NCBI GenBank assembly: GCA_025094145.1
Contig: JALLLS010000003.1
Span: forward strand, 248,001 to 312,000
DNA length: 64,000 nucleotides
Direction: 5' to 3'
Source of the DNA: Spinellus fusiger
Taxonomy: Eukaryota; Mucoromycota; Mucoromycetes; Mucorales; Phycomycetaceae
The notes beneath the pieces are model-generated. The model did not search any database, was not told the origin of the DNA, and was given only the letters and a program-made list of their open reading frames with translations. Of this stretch, positions 48,278-61,175 are shown piece by piece. A program made the position numbers and the translations under genes. Each line of letters begins with the position of its first letter. Positions within the stretch are counted from its first letter, which is position 1.

Positions 48278-49638
48278 CAGTGGCTCCTAACAAAACAATG
48301 GTATTTTTTCATACCCCGGTATAATTCTGCAATAGGAAATACTTATTCTTTGTAATAAAAACATACATTAAACACACAGTAGAGACTTGTAGATTGGATG
48401 AAGTATAAAGAAGGTCAACAGAATAATAAATAAAAATTTATTAGGTGGAAACCCTTAATATTTGGTGCTTCCACCCTTGGCCTCAATGACAGCCCTACAT
48501 CTCCGATGCATGCTGGCAATGAGGGTGTCTGTAGTGTCCTTGGGAATATTCTCCTATTCTTCCAACAGAAGCACCTCCAAATCCTAAAGGGAGCTTGCTG
48601 GAGTCATCCTCTTCCTAATGGCCCTGTCAAGCACCTCCCAAAGATGTTCTATTGGGTTCAGGTCGGGGCTTTGTGAGGGCCACCCCTCCATAGTGGCAAC
48701 GTTCTCTTGTGCCTTTCACAACTTGGACTCTCTACTCTTGTGGCAGCTAGCATTGTCTTCCTGAAGAACGTAATCAATCTCTGGATTCAGTGCCTTGAGT
48801 TGAGCCAGCTCAGGGCAGTAGTTGTCCTTTGAGATCTCAATGTATCTTCTGCTGTCTATACTGCCCTTCACAGGCACCCACCCTCCAACACCTTCACCAG
48901 AGAAAGATCCCCACACCATCACGCTGCCGCCTCCAAACTTCATGGTGGGCTTGATGTTCTTTGGGATCAGCCCCTCCTTCTTCTTGCGCACCACTCTGTT
49001 GCGGTTGTTGGTCCTCATGAGTTGGTACTTTGACTCATCGGACCAGATGACCGCCTTCCAATCTTCTTCTACCCAGTGTAGGTGGACCTTGGCCCAAGCA
49101 AGCCTCTACTTCTTGTGCTTGTCAGTGAGGGCAGGTTTCTTGACCACCCTGCAAGAAAACAGGCCAAGCTTCTTCATCATTTTTGAGAAGGTGCTCCTGG
49201 ACACTTTGGTGGTCATCTGCTTGTGAAGCTGATTCATTGTCTGAAATGAATATCTTGTCACTTCGCGAGCAACTTCTCTTTCATCTCTCTCTTTCATAAT
49301 GGACTTGCGCCCAGTGCTCTTCTTGGCCTTGAAACAGCCAGTTTCCTTATATCTCTTTACGATGAGGGAAACAGACTGTTGACTAACTCCAAACCTAGCA
49401 GAAATGGCAGCCTGGCTGGTCCCATTTACGGTGGCCTCGTGAGCAATGAGACATCGGGTGAAGTCATCGATATTCTTCTTTCTGTTCCCAAGAGGTCTCA
49501 TGGGTTGTTCGGTGGTGTTAGATGAGGTAGACATTAGAGTGGAAAAGCAATAAATGAAGAATGTTTAATAAAAAAAAAATTCAAGGGTAAAATTATGGTC
49601 TGAATTTGAAAATACCATTGTTTTGTTAGGAGCCACTG
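48278..49638 (-). mobile_element. Tc1/mariner element, end-to-end
   Basis: Perfect-looking inverted termini CAGTGGCTCCTAACAAAACA... and mirror ...TTTGTTAGGAGCCACTG of about 30 bp, flanked by TA duplications (48276-48277 and 49639-49640). The 1361-bp interior carries one full-length but broken transposase on the minus strand. It is inserted into a LINE ORF1. Confidence 0.95.
48455..49534 (-). pseudogene. Tc1 transposase with four in-frame stops
   Basis: A 360-codon frame starts MSTSSNTTEQPMRPLGNRKK. It has an HTH region (GTSQAAISARFGVSQQSVSL), then TDKHKK, a stop, RLAWAKVH, IWSDESKYQL (first Asp), GSVMVWGSF, LQEDNASCHKS (second Asp), a stop, and [12 protein letters not shown] (Glu), the DD34E pattern of Tc1. 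Stops lie at 49106-49108 (TAG), 48716-48718 (TGA), 48584-48586 (TAG) and 48554-48556 (TAG). There are no frameshifts; the frame is intact otherwise. Confidence 0.93.
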
Positions 49639-49640
49639 TA

Positions 49641-51151
49641 TTTGTCCACAGTCTAAGAGAGGTTTTATTACTTTCATTATTAATTGATTGTGTGGTTAGT
49701 AAAAAGGTTATAAAAGTTTGTCATAACTTATAATCTTTGGCTTTTTATTCTGCATTAAAATTGATTTTTGTATGGTCGTCCTTCTATTTCATTAGAAATG
49801 TTGATAAGAATCATCTCACTAATCAGTACTAAAAACATGTATTTGTTTACTTTATTTATCAAACTTTATTTCTTTAGCCACTGAGGGTTTAAAGGCCTAT
49901 AGATAAAGAATTAATTAAATGGTGACAGTATGGAAAAATCACAATAAAATAATCTGCTTAGAGTTTGGATTGTCTGATTAATTATAGAAACTACTTTAAT
50001 ATCTTATTTTAATTGTCAATTGTCAAAGCTTAAAATAGGTAGGGATCTGATGGTTCTTTGTAAATCAAACGAATCGATTGCTATTGTCAAACAGCATAGG
50101 TGTTATATTAAATGTCAGAAATTAAAATATAAAATGGATATAATCTTTGTAAGTATTTAAGACTTTCATTTTTTATAGTTATGTGATTTAAGGCAGTGGT
50201 AAATCTAAGAGACGCATAGAGCACGAGATGGTGCGGCTACTAACACAAAGACCGTGCACGAAAGAAGGAACTTATTCTTCTGTAGATTATTTCTTCCTAA
50301 GACCCTCTATTTTAATTTGTTAAATATTTTATGTTTCTAGCTCATGTGAATGAATATATTTTTTTGGACATATGTTTCTATATTGTAAATCAAAGATTAA
50401 GTACCCTTTAAGTATTTTTTCATTTCAAGCTATTTTTTTTAATAAAAAAAGGGTAATATTCAGTCGTGCGAACTTGTTAGGCAAAGTCTTTAAATTTCCT
50501 ATCAATAGATAAAAGAGTATCCTTAAAAAATACTTTTATTTTATAAGCAGCTTAGTGATTAGTATAGACACTTTTAGACTCTACCACGGTCTTATATCTC
50601 TGCTTCATATTGGCAATGTGGATATAGGTATGGACGAATTCTTTTGAAATTATTCTCATATTCAAGCATTATGGAGAACTAAAATTCCAGTTTATAGCTG
50701 TACATTTCTCAATTTTTTCAAATAAATATAAGGTTTAGAAAGGGTAATGAGGAAGCTTGAGATAATATATTAGGCCATCCATGTTCTTTTTAGAGCTCAT
50801 TTTACTGGCATAATGCATATACTATCATTAGTTTTCACGAGTCTATATTGTATCCATAGTCAACACAGAGACATATCTAATATAAGAAACACTGATCAAT
50901 TACACATTACTGATAAGTAAGATGAGATTTGTGTGTAGATCCAAAATACAGGAAGTCGACAGTGTAACAATGGCAATTGAGAAGTGTAAAGAGAGTTGTA
51001 TTATTCTCTAAATAAAAACATAATTTTTAGATAAAGTCCTATCATCCTTAGTCCCTTTTTTTGCAGATCTTCAGTTCCTTAATTTATGATTTAGATAAAA
51101 CAGTTTATATTTAAACTCATTATACCAGATATCAGGAAATTACTACTTTTC

Positions 51152-51185
<34 letters not shown>

Positions 51186-52964
51186 GGATCTATAATCTTA
51201 TCAAAGAATTATATAATTTTTTTTATCAATTTTTTTCTAAATATATTTTGACTGTGTTAGATTCAACTATACAGTGAGTGAATGAAACACTAGCAACTTA
51301 TAGATTCTTTGATTCTATTTCTTGTAGGATACCATTCTACTTGTTTATATATATGTAACAAAAATATAGTAGAAACCTCAGATCTATATAAAACATAGAT
51401 AAGGTCAACAGGACTCTCATTACCTTGTGATTATGACTATTGGAATTATCTTTAAAAAAAAACATAGTCTATTTCTGTATTCATCTCAGAAAGATGGGTC
51501 AGTTCAAAAGGATACTTTAATATTTAATGTATCTAGGGCCACCTCTCTCATATTTCCAAGTAAGGATAACCCTGTACCTGGTATCTGTTTTAGCCTTGAA
51601 ATCACTTATTCTTATTCAAAATACGAAATACAACAGTATAGTTCACACTAAAGCCATTGGCTATCTCTACTGGGTTGGTACCATTATACCTTGTGTAGAA
51701 TGAGACAACGAGTAGAGTAATTAATACTATTCTTTCTGGTAGAAAGAGACTATTTTTTTTTCTCAGTGTGTTAGCTAGGTTCACTACTATGGGAAAAATA
51801 AAAGATAGATTTTTGGGCTTTCTTTTAGCTAGAAATAAAAACTTGCTAATATTTCTTTTATTCACTGTATATTTTATTTTGTGTTTATAATTTTATTTTC
51901 TTGTACGTTATGATTTTAAAGTTTAATGGTAGGATTGTAATTCGTTATCAAGATGATAGGTCACAACTTGACATTGTATCACGTTATTCTTAATACTGTA
52001 TGTGTTACTTATTAGGACAATCTAACGGATTATATTACTGGTGTCACAAATATAGACTGAGGGTGTTGTTTTGACATTTATTTCCCTACTCATGTTATAC
52101 AGAACAATACATAGACTATTTTAATAAATAGAAAAAACCAACCAAATAGTCAGTGTTAATAAAATAGTGAGAAGTAGTGTACAAATGTATAGTATGGTGT
52201 CTATGATGCGACCACTAGCTTATGGTGCAGCCACAACTCATTGATTTACAGCATATTCAGAGGCATTAAATTCAGTATTGTAGTTTATAGGTGTTTGTAC
52301 GTTATAAAATGTTGTACTGGGCTCTAGTTTGTTCAAGTTATATTTTGTGTTTCAGCTTTTTATATATCTTAAACTCACTCTAAACAGATTACCAGTACTA
52401 GGTATCATTCAATTAATTCATAAAACAGAATATGGAATTTGTTTGCATGCATATTTATATTTATATTGTTTGATGGTTAGCATAGAAACATAGCTGTACT
52501 ATTTTATCTCTCTAAATAAAAGTACTACGAGGACTTTGAGAATTTTATTTAAAAAAATCTCAATAAGACTAGATACAAAAGACTAAATAGACCCTTTGGC
52601 CTTGGCTAAGCTCCACTGATACTTTCAGCAAAGAACTTAATATCATGAGCCACATTATGAGCCTACAGTCATTGTCTAGTTTTTTTTTTACCGTCAGTTA
52701 AAATCTTAAACACAATTTTATTTATATGATACAGTTACAGCTTAGCATACATTTGAGTTCTCTTAATAGGAATGCTAGACATAAGTGTTTTATCTATTAA
52801 TAAATCTTGTAATATAACCTATCGAGAATTATAAACACTATTCTATTATCTGAGTTCAAGTACAATATATCAGTTAAAATGCAGCCACCAAAATCAAATC
52901 CAATAGCCTCTTTGACATGAAATTTGTTGAGAAGAAAAGTGGTTCAAAAAAAATATATATATTA
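49641..52964. other. Gene-free AT-rich region
   Basis: No supported gene. It has an (ATT)n run at 51155-51182 and many T/A tracts. Frames such as 51602-51865 have no homology. Confidence 0.55.
51155..51182 (+). repeat. (ATT)n microsatellite
   Basis: About nine uninterrupted ATT units. Confidence 0.9.
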
Positions 52965-54201
52965 CACACCAAGAGATTTCTCTGGCTTTTAAGCAGTGAC
53001 ACAATCTCCCTTTTACGTCCATCCCAAATTTTGCCCTTATATGGAACTGTGTTTAAAATCAAAAGGTTTGCAAGTATCCAAATTATTGTTTCTTTTTGTG
53101 GATACCTCAATATCAAATTGTATTATCAATGGAATATATTGTTTATGAATAGCATTGTTTATTATAATATTATATCTGCTGTCAAAGTGCATTCCCTCGT
53201 AGCAATAGAATCCACACCCTAAAAGCTTTGTGCTTTATTCTTGGGAGATAGATAACTATGCTCAGGAGTATACCCTAGACATTATTGACCTTGTAGAAGA
53301 CCACCTATGACTGACTTGAAAGGAGTCTTTACTTGCCTAATAACAATACAATGAGTGTCTTGTGGAATACATTGAGCTCAAGCCCAGATGAAGACACTGC
53401 TTACCTTTTCATCTCCAAAACAGTCCTTGGTAGTGTCTATCACCTCCTTCTATTGTTTCTCTTTGTTAATAATAGCACAATACCTTGCTCAGTTATGTTC
53501 ATCTTGACGAGTACTTGGGTGTCAAGTTGTATGGACAGTGTGGGAAATAACAAAAAGAGGGGAATATCAAAACAAATAATAATCTTTCTTTCTCTATTCT
53601 GGTGATGTATACACTAGTCTCCACTCATAAAACTCACAACTCAGAATTTACAAGTCAAACTCACAAGTCAAACAATTCACACTCTATTTGCCTTGGACCT
53701 AAAAGACAGTATTAGAAACAATACTTTGTAATCATTAAGCAACACTGTTAATACCAGTTACAATAACATAGTTACTGAAGTGATTATGAATACTGAGTCA
53801 ATAAATGACTATACAGTTCTCAATGTAAGTAAGTTTGGTTCTATTTTATGGACAATGACCACTAGAGTTAATTCAGTGTGTGTCTTATAATAAACATCTT
53901 TCTTAAGCAGTATTATGCTGCAAATACTGTGGGCTTATGGATAACACATTATGTTACGAGAGGAATATCAGTGGCTGAGTTGTAATATTAAGTGAATTCT
54001 AGCTCTATTTCTTGTCTTTACAGCCAATTCTATACTTTTTAATTGCAAAGTCAATAGCTGTTGCTTAAACAGGCAAGCAGAGTTTGAAGTTGTTCATTTA
54101 CACAGCGAAAAGGCCTTTTCAAACACATTAGTCAATCATAAGAATATTGCGATTTCATTCTCAGGATATTTTCTGATATATCCCAAAAATCTCCTGGTGT
54201 G
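52965..54201 (+). mobile_element. ITR-A element copy 4, adjacent to the P450 gene
   Basis: It starts after TA with CACACCAAGAGATTTCTCTG and ends AAAATCTCCTGGTGTG before TA (54202-54203); 1237 bp, inverted termini of about 16 bp. The internal open frame at 53333-53605 (90 codons, starting MPNNNTMSVLWNT, hydrophobic LLLLFLFVNN) is identical to that in copy 5. The right end lies only 58 bp before the P450 start codon. Non-autonomous: no DDE motif seen. Confidence 0.85.
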
Positions 54202-54259
54202 TAGTATATAAGCTTTCTAGAATATTTATAATTTCTCACTTCTCTTCTTCCATAAAAAA

Positions 54260-56319
54260 ATGAATACATTTTCTCTCTCATCTATTCAAAAACACCCATT
54301 ATTAAAAGATGCTTTAGAGGACAAAAGAATTCCTATTGCAGGTGCTGTGGCTCTCTGCACAGTTCTCTATGCTGTTTACTCTAGCCTCAAGCAAAAACAG
54401 ATTGAAGACTATAAAAGGATTCCGGTACCTAAAGGAAACTTCCCTTACATCGGTAAATAACTATACACCACATTATTGAAATCGTATTCACACTGGTATC
54501 ATCTAGGCCATTTATCGCACCTGGGTGAATTACCGCATTTAAAAATGCATGAGTGGCATAAGAAATTAGGTAAGTAATTTTCATTTAAAACTGTTTTCAG
54601 CTCAGCTTATATTTTTATAGGTCCTATTATTAATGTTAAGATGGGTATAAAAGACTTTGTTATTCTTGCCGATCCCTTCATTGCTCATGAAGTATTCATA
54701 ACAAATGGAAACATTACCTCATCACGCCCCTATCAAACATTTGGTACCAACTACTACAGCCTTGGTGGAAGGTAAGAAAAGAATACTTTAGGATGCCGAA
54801 CTGTCTTTATTCATCAGTGAGAATACACTTTTGTAGAGGTATTGTATTTTCACCACACGGAAAGAGATGGAAAGTTGCACGAACAGCTGGTAAGAAGATA
54901 CACGGGATCTAATGACCTTCAGCCCTATTAACCTTGCAACAAAGCAGCAAATTTTCTAGCCCCAAAGATGGTGAATCAGTTTACTGATGTGCTTCAGTAT
55001 GAGGCCAATCATCTCATAAATCAGTTGCTGACTAGTACCAAGAAAGACGGGAATGTAAACCCAGTCATTGATCTTAACGTTAGCTCTCTCAATGTGGTCT
55101 TGACAGTATGCTTTGGTTTCCGTACAGAGTCAAACAAAGATCCTATTTTTGTTGCGGTTACAGATACAGTTAACAAGGGCATGAAAATGGCAGGCATGGA
55201 AGAAGATATGAGCACATATATTCCTGCTCTTGCCTTTCTTGACTTTTTTAAAAGCAAGGACACAAAACAGCGTCAATGGGTTTCAGAAAAGCGCGATCCC
55301 ATTATGAAGAAGATAGTGGAAAAAGCCATCAGTGGAGATAAGGATTGCTTAATAAAAGGATTGTATGATAGCAACGAAAAAATGCAATTCGAGGATGAAG
55401 ACTTTTTAGTGCTTTCAAGTAAGTTAAAACAAACACTACATTTACGACTTCAAAGAACTCAACTCTTCTTAAAGATGATTTGATCGCTGCTGGATCAGAT
55501 ACTATTTCTGTTACTCTTTCATGGGCTTTCCTCTATTTATCACAACGTCCTGACATTCAGAAGAGAATATGTAGTGAAGTTGATGCATTTATCCTTCAGC
55601 ATAACCGATTACCAGATTTCTCGGAACGTGATAACTTCCCCTATATGAACTCTGTACAAAAGGAACTTTTACGTTTCTTCCCAACTACAGCTTTTGGTGT
55701 TCCGCATGTTGCTGAACAAGATGGTACGTAACCGAATACTGGGATGACCACAATAACTAAATATATGTAATACTCCCTTAGTCAGAGTAGGAGATTACGT
55801 GATTAAAAAAGACACAGTGATTCTCAGCAATGTATACAGCATGCAGCGAAACCCTGACATTTTCTCCGATCCCAACAAATTTATTCCTGAACGCTACATG
55901 AACAACACTTCCACACTTTCTGCATCTGCTAATGGAAACGTAGCAGATAGAGATCAATATGTTTTTGGATGGGGAAGGTAGGGAAATATTTTTAAATATC
56001 CGCATGAGATGGTTGTTAACGGTACTATATGATTTTGATTAGACGTATTTGTCCTGGCATTTACTTGGTAAGACAATATGAACGTAATGTCTAGTTAGCT
56101 CTATATTAACAACTTCACTTGTTTTACTGCCAATAGGCTGATATAGAGATGTTTATTTTATATACTCGTCTTTGGTCACGCTGTACTATTGAGCCAGCAA
56201 TTGATTCCAATGGCTTACCTATGTATGGAGACATCATAACACCTAAAAACAATGGTTTGGTTCTTCTTCCTCAACCTTACCAAGTCAAATTTATTGAACG
56301 TCCTGATAAACTCCTTTAA
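54260..56319 (+). CDS. Cytochrome P450 monooxygenase
   Basis: Nine exons (54260-54452, 54507-54569, 54621-54771, 54837-54889, 54945-55418, 55475-55723, 55782-55977, 56043-56067, 56137-56319) give 528 residues. An N-terminal hydrophobic anchor (about 24-40, IPIAGAVALCTVLYAVY) is followed by a hinge with RIPVPKGNFPYIGH. Landmarks: WKVARTA (C-helix), AAGSDT (I-helix, 316-321), ELLR (EXXR, 375-378), FIPERY, and the heme loop FGWGRRICPG (456-465, Cys463), which is assembled across an intron. It is an ER membrane P450; substrate unknown. The acceptor of exon 5 could be 3 nt later. The gene lies between two inverted ITR-A copies. Confidence 0.95.
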
Positions 56320-57659
56320 GAGTATTTTCTCAGTTAAAGACTGTGAATATGACTTTTCGGCTCTACAATAAGAACAGCAGTAATGCATTTATAGATATAC
56401 CATCATCATTATCATACTAATTAATAAAACTACCTTAAATGCTTACATACACACCAAATTAAATTTCAAAATACATTCGATAATTCTTATAAAAGCAAAA
56501 GTTTACTAATTACACCGAGTTATATTGCTAACTTTCATATAAACCATTAATAATCAAATATGCTAGATTAAAAATGTTGGATAACTAATTACTATAGATA
56601 GAGATCTCAATCATTCCCGTCAACAGAAAAACAAACATTCAAAAAGAAGATCACATAGTAGAAGAAGAGTTAGTAGCAAAGCGTATATCTAAGGGATGGT
56701 ACTTTAGCAAGAGAGGGCTTTCCATAGTTTTTGTTAGTAGACAGTATCAATCAAAAAAATATAAAAGAAGTGAAAAGATCTATCAATAAAAATCAGACTT
56801 TGTTTACTCTTTAAACTATCCGGATTTCCTTTAGAAGCCAAAAACGACAAAAACTGTAAATTGCCTATAACAGTGTAGTTTATCTATAGACATCCCAATC
56901 CCAAGCGTAGTTTATTGAAGTCATTAACCTATAGTCTTCTATAAATAAACTCACGCTGTATGTCTATGCATATTAGTGATGTTGAGTAAGAGAGTAGACG
57001 TTCTTTACATGTATGTGTGGCCTATAAAATACTTTGGCTGCTTAACAAGGAAAGCTACAACCAGGAATTATGTTATATTATATGAACTAATATAAAAATC
57101 CATGACTACTGCTATGAGTAAAGACGGGTTTATTCAGTTCAGAAACAAAGATGTCTTGAGTGTAGGTAGAGTTGTTTGGACAAGTATAGTTGTAAACTCC
57201 TAGTCCTATCTTTTTTCTGTGTTTTCATTTTTTATTGTACTTTGGTTTATCGTTTAGTTTAGTACAGCCACATTTAACTTTGTTGACTCTTTCCATTACA
57301 TTTCATATACCACACATTCTATCAAAGTTTTCTAGTATCACTGATACTTGTATTACTCAAGAACTATCCCCATTCTCTTTTTGATAGTGATGACTATGCT
57401 ATTAGTTCTTTTCCTTATATTTATAAACATATCTATAAATATATGCTTCTAAAGGCCTCAATATGTCTAGTATTACAATAGGTTTAGAAAATGAGAAGCG
57501 TGTACGACAGCTTTCTATTCTTCAAATAATTTTTATGATTTACACTATTTTCAGAAAATATTCACACAACCTCAGAAAAAAATTACTTCTCTTTCATTCT
57601 CCGCTCCTTTTTCTTCACATTTTGCACAAAGTGTGTGAGATTTATTAAAGGGTGTTTCT
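56320..57659. other. Gene-free spacer downstream of P450
   Basis: AT-rich; I see no supported gene. Frame 57463-57648 has no homology. Confidence 0.5.
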
Positions 57660-57759
57660 ACTTGAGCATATTTCAAATATCAAAGAAGAGTAATAAAAAA
57701 TCCCTTAAAATTACTGATAAAAACATCGCTACATGCTTCAGTAATCATCATATATAGAG

Positions 57760-58330
57760 TCCCAATTTCTAATTTAAAGTCTCACTTTCTAATTTAGTCT
57801 CACTTTCTAATAGCTTTTCTCTCTTAAGCTTACTCTTCATAACAGACCAAAATTGCTCGATAGGATTAATCTCAGGAGAGTATGGTGAAAGAAATAAATA
57901 TCCATAGACGCGACTTACAATAAGCCTACCAAGTCTTTTTAATAAAAGTGTGCATTCTTAAATGATAAGACACACTTTTCTGTCATAAAGTTGTATCCTT
58001 TTTGGTGGCCTTAGATTTTGACTGAGGCTTCTAAGGTGATTTTTAAGTCCAATTAAGTACTATAGTCTATGATATTTTGAAGAGGAAAACATTCTTTATC
58101 TACATCCATCAAGATGGGCTCATTGCCCAATTCGTTGATAACATTTCCCTGTCCATCTTCATGGTAAATATGTAAGCTTATTGTTGCAGAAATAATACTT
58201 CGAAAAGCATGCAATTTTTTTTCCCTGAGACTGTGTGAATACTCTCTGAAGACAGTGTATGGTGCTTCAAGATGTAAGACATTTATAATTTGTCATTGTT
58301 ACAAAACTTAATAAGCTGCATTATCCAATC
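57760..58330 (-). pseudogene. Tc1/IS630-like transposase remnant
   Basis: On the minus strand near 57800-57900 a frame reads YLFLSPYSPEINPIEQFWSV followed by MKSKLKREKLL, the 'PPYSPELNPIEQFWS' end of IS630/Tc1-type DDE transposases. Upstream parts are scrambled by stops and shifts. No terminal repeats were found. It differs from the Tc1 at 48278. Confidence 0.75.
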
Positions 58331-58931
58331 ACATCATATTAATGGACTCGTTTGGTTTAAGTTTCTGTCGACTCGAGCAAAAAGACTTTTATATTAATAT
58401 AACAGGTGTATCTTTAATATATCCAACTATTTGTTATAACTATACAAATGATATTCATAGCAATCTATATTTAATGCAGATTTCTATACAAATCAAAACA
58501 TCACCACCCCCTTTATATGAATGTTACTAAAGATATAATGAAATTAAATCTGTACAAAAAGAGAGAACAGAATGATCTGAATAATAGAAATGATTGCATA
58601 AGACTACATCAAAATGTTCATTAATAGTTTTTACAATTTTATGCGACTATGTGAACCAACCCAATTGTTTCACCTAATGTAATAGATTTAAGATACCGAG
58701 AAGTAATAATAAAAAGGATTTTTAGAGTTCTAAGGCAGTGTAATACAGTAGCCATTATATCTTATTTGTGTTTGGTTTGTTAACTATTTGGTTTTATTGT
58801 AGAGTGTTTTTATATTAACATGTTTCTTGTATATCAGATAAAAACCTGTATTAAATATAGAGAAGGCCTTTGTGTTTGGTTAGGTGTATGAGTAATACTA
58901 AATATAGATTGCTATGGATATCATTTGTATA

Positions 58932-60196
58932 CATACCAGGAGATTTTTGGGATATAAAAAGAAATATTATGAGGATAAAATCAGATTTTTTTTATGATTG
59001 GCTAATGTGTTTGAAAATGCCTTTTTGTTGTCCAGATGGTCGATTTCAAACTCTGCCTGCCTATCAGAACAAAGATAATTGACTTTGCAATTGAAAAGTA
59101 TAGAGTTGGCTGTAAAGACAAGAAATAGAACAAGAATCACCCCAAAATTACAACTCAGTCACTACATTTATTGTTTAACATAATGTGTTAACTATAAGCC
59201 CATAGTATTTGCAGTATGACTGCTTAAAGAATATTTATTATAGAACACACTGAATTAACTCTAGTAATCTTTGTCCATAAAATAGAACCAAATTCACTTA
59301 CATTGAGAACTGTATAGTCATTTATTGACTCAGTATTCATAATCACTTCAGTAACTATGTTATTGTAACTGGTATTAACAGTGTTGCTTAATGATTACAA
59401 AGTATTGTTTCTAATACTGTCTTTTAGGTCCAAGGCAAATAGAGTGTGAATTGTTTGACTTGTGAGTTTGACTTGTAAATTCTGAGTTGTGAGTTTTATG
59501 AGTGGAGACTAGTGTATACATCACCAGAATAGAGAAAGAAAGATTATTATTTGTTTTGATATTCCCCTCTTTTTGTTATTTCCCACACTGTCCATACAAC
59601 TTGACACCCAAGTACTCGTCAAGATGAACATAACTGAGCAAGGTATTGTGCTATTATTAACAAAGAGAAACAATAGAAGGAGGTGATAGACACTACCAAG
59701 GACTGTTTTGGAGATGAAAAGGTAAGCAGTGTCTTCATCTGGGCTTGAGCTCAATGTATTCCACAAGACACTCATTGTATTGTTATTAGGCAAGTAAAGA
59801 CTCCTTTCAAGTCAGTCATAGGTGGTCTTCTACAAGGTCAATAATGTCTAGGGTATACTCCTGAGCATAGTTATCTATCTCCCAAGAATAAAGCACAAAG
59901 CTTTTAGGGTGTGGATTTTATTGCTATGAAGGGAATGCACTTGGGCAGTAGCTATAGTCATACTATAGTATTAGCTACATTATTATTAGCTATATTATTA
60001 CAATAAACAATTTTATTCATAAACAATATATTTTACTGATAATACAATTTGATATTGAAGTATCCACAAAAGGAAATATTATTTTTGATATCCGCAAACC
60101 TTTTGTTTTAAATGAAGTTTCATAAAAGGCAAGAAATTTTCGGTTTTAAAAGGCGAAGACATCATCGCTTAAAGGCCAGAAAAATCTCCTGGTGTG
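58932..60196 (-). mobile_element. ITR-A element copy 5, inverted relative to copy 4
   Basis: The left end is CATACCAGGAGATTTTTGGG after TA; the right end is GGCCAGAAAAATCTCCTGGTGTG before TA (60197-60198); 1265 bp. The block 59296-59917 is the exact reverse complement of 53209-53830 in copy 4, while both flanks of the element differ at many positions. It carries the same 90-codon frame on the minus strand (59521-59793). Confidence 0.87.
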
Positions 60197-60360
60197 TAGA
60201 TATTCAGAAACTCACGCCCATAGGAAATATAATGTAAAAGATAAAAAGCCATAGGGCATTTATTACATGTTTAGAGCTGGATTAAGTTTGACTGTCATTG
60301 AAAGCATAGTTAAGATAAAAAAAGGTTCACAGTTCAAAATAGTATTAAGAACATAAAAGA

Positions 60361-61175
60361 ATGTGGATCACCATTGTATTTGAAGAGTCTCGGAAAACCC
60401 TAAAAGTGAATGAGGGGTACTTTAGACACCCGGAAAAGATCATTAGAAAGGGTCTATTTGCCTCATATAACCAACTGAAATTAGAAATGTTGAAGTTTGA
60501 GGTTGTTGTATGTAAAAACACCCTTATAAGCTACTGCAATCAGTTAGAGTTTGGATCTTTTTCTCCAGCTCACAGGCCATCCTTATCTGAAAAATACAAG
60601 AAGGGGTAGCTTTGTTGGGTTAAGAAACATGTGTTAAATTCAAAAGGAATTAATCAGACTCAAAACGAGATGCTTTTATTAAAACAATTTCGACATGTCT
60701 ATTTATACTAAATAGACATGTGGCTGTGCACTGAATATGATCTATTACTGTTTTAGGATGCTTGTCAGATAATGGCCTGTTCAGTAGACTTTGATATGTG
60801 GTGTCTCGACTATAAATTACGTTGTAGAAAGGAGACGACTTAATAATCGGTCTATGGCTGCTACCGTTGTCTTCATGATTACAACAACATGTCAGTTAGA
60901 CGAGTGATCAGTGAATTTTTGTTGCAAGAAGAGGGTGTTAGCTGTCATACTGGGGCCTATGCTAGATAGTGAGAAAAGACACATCAAATCAGGGGCTTTG
61001 AGTACTGGCCCGCACAAATTCCTGACTTAAACCCAATTGAACATGTCTGGTGAGCCTTGGAAAGACGAATTGAGGAAAGAAGGGTATCTATTACTAATGT
61101 TGAATGTTTGAAGGCTCTACTTGCAGAGGAGTGGGAGAGGGTTGGTGTTGAACTTGCACAATGATGAGTTCAAAG
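60361..61175 (+). pseudogene. Second Tc1-like transposase remnant
   Basis: The frame 60361-60609 has FGSFSPAHRPSLSEKYKKG, like the linker before the DDE domain. Later, FLLQEEGVSCHTGAYAR (about 60915-60970) recalls the second-Asp region, and [15 protein letters not shown], a stop, ALERRIEERR (about 61003-61085) is the third-acid region. Multiple stops and shifts; no terminal repeats recognised. Family: Tc1/mariner, distinct from both others in the window. Confidence 0.75.

Noticed and set aside
52965..60196. The inverted ITR-A pair as a composite transposon carrying the P450 gene
   Set aside because: Each copy has its own TA flanks and the outer flanks show no shared longer duplication; plausible, but not supported beyond the arrangement.
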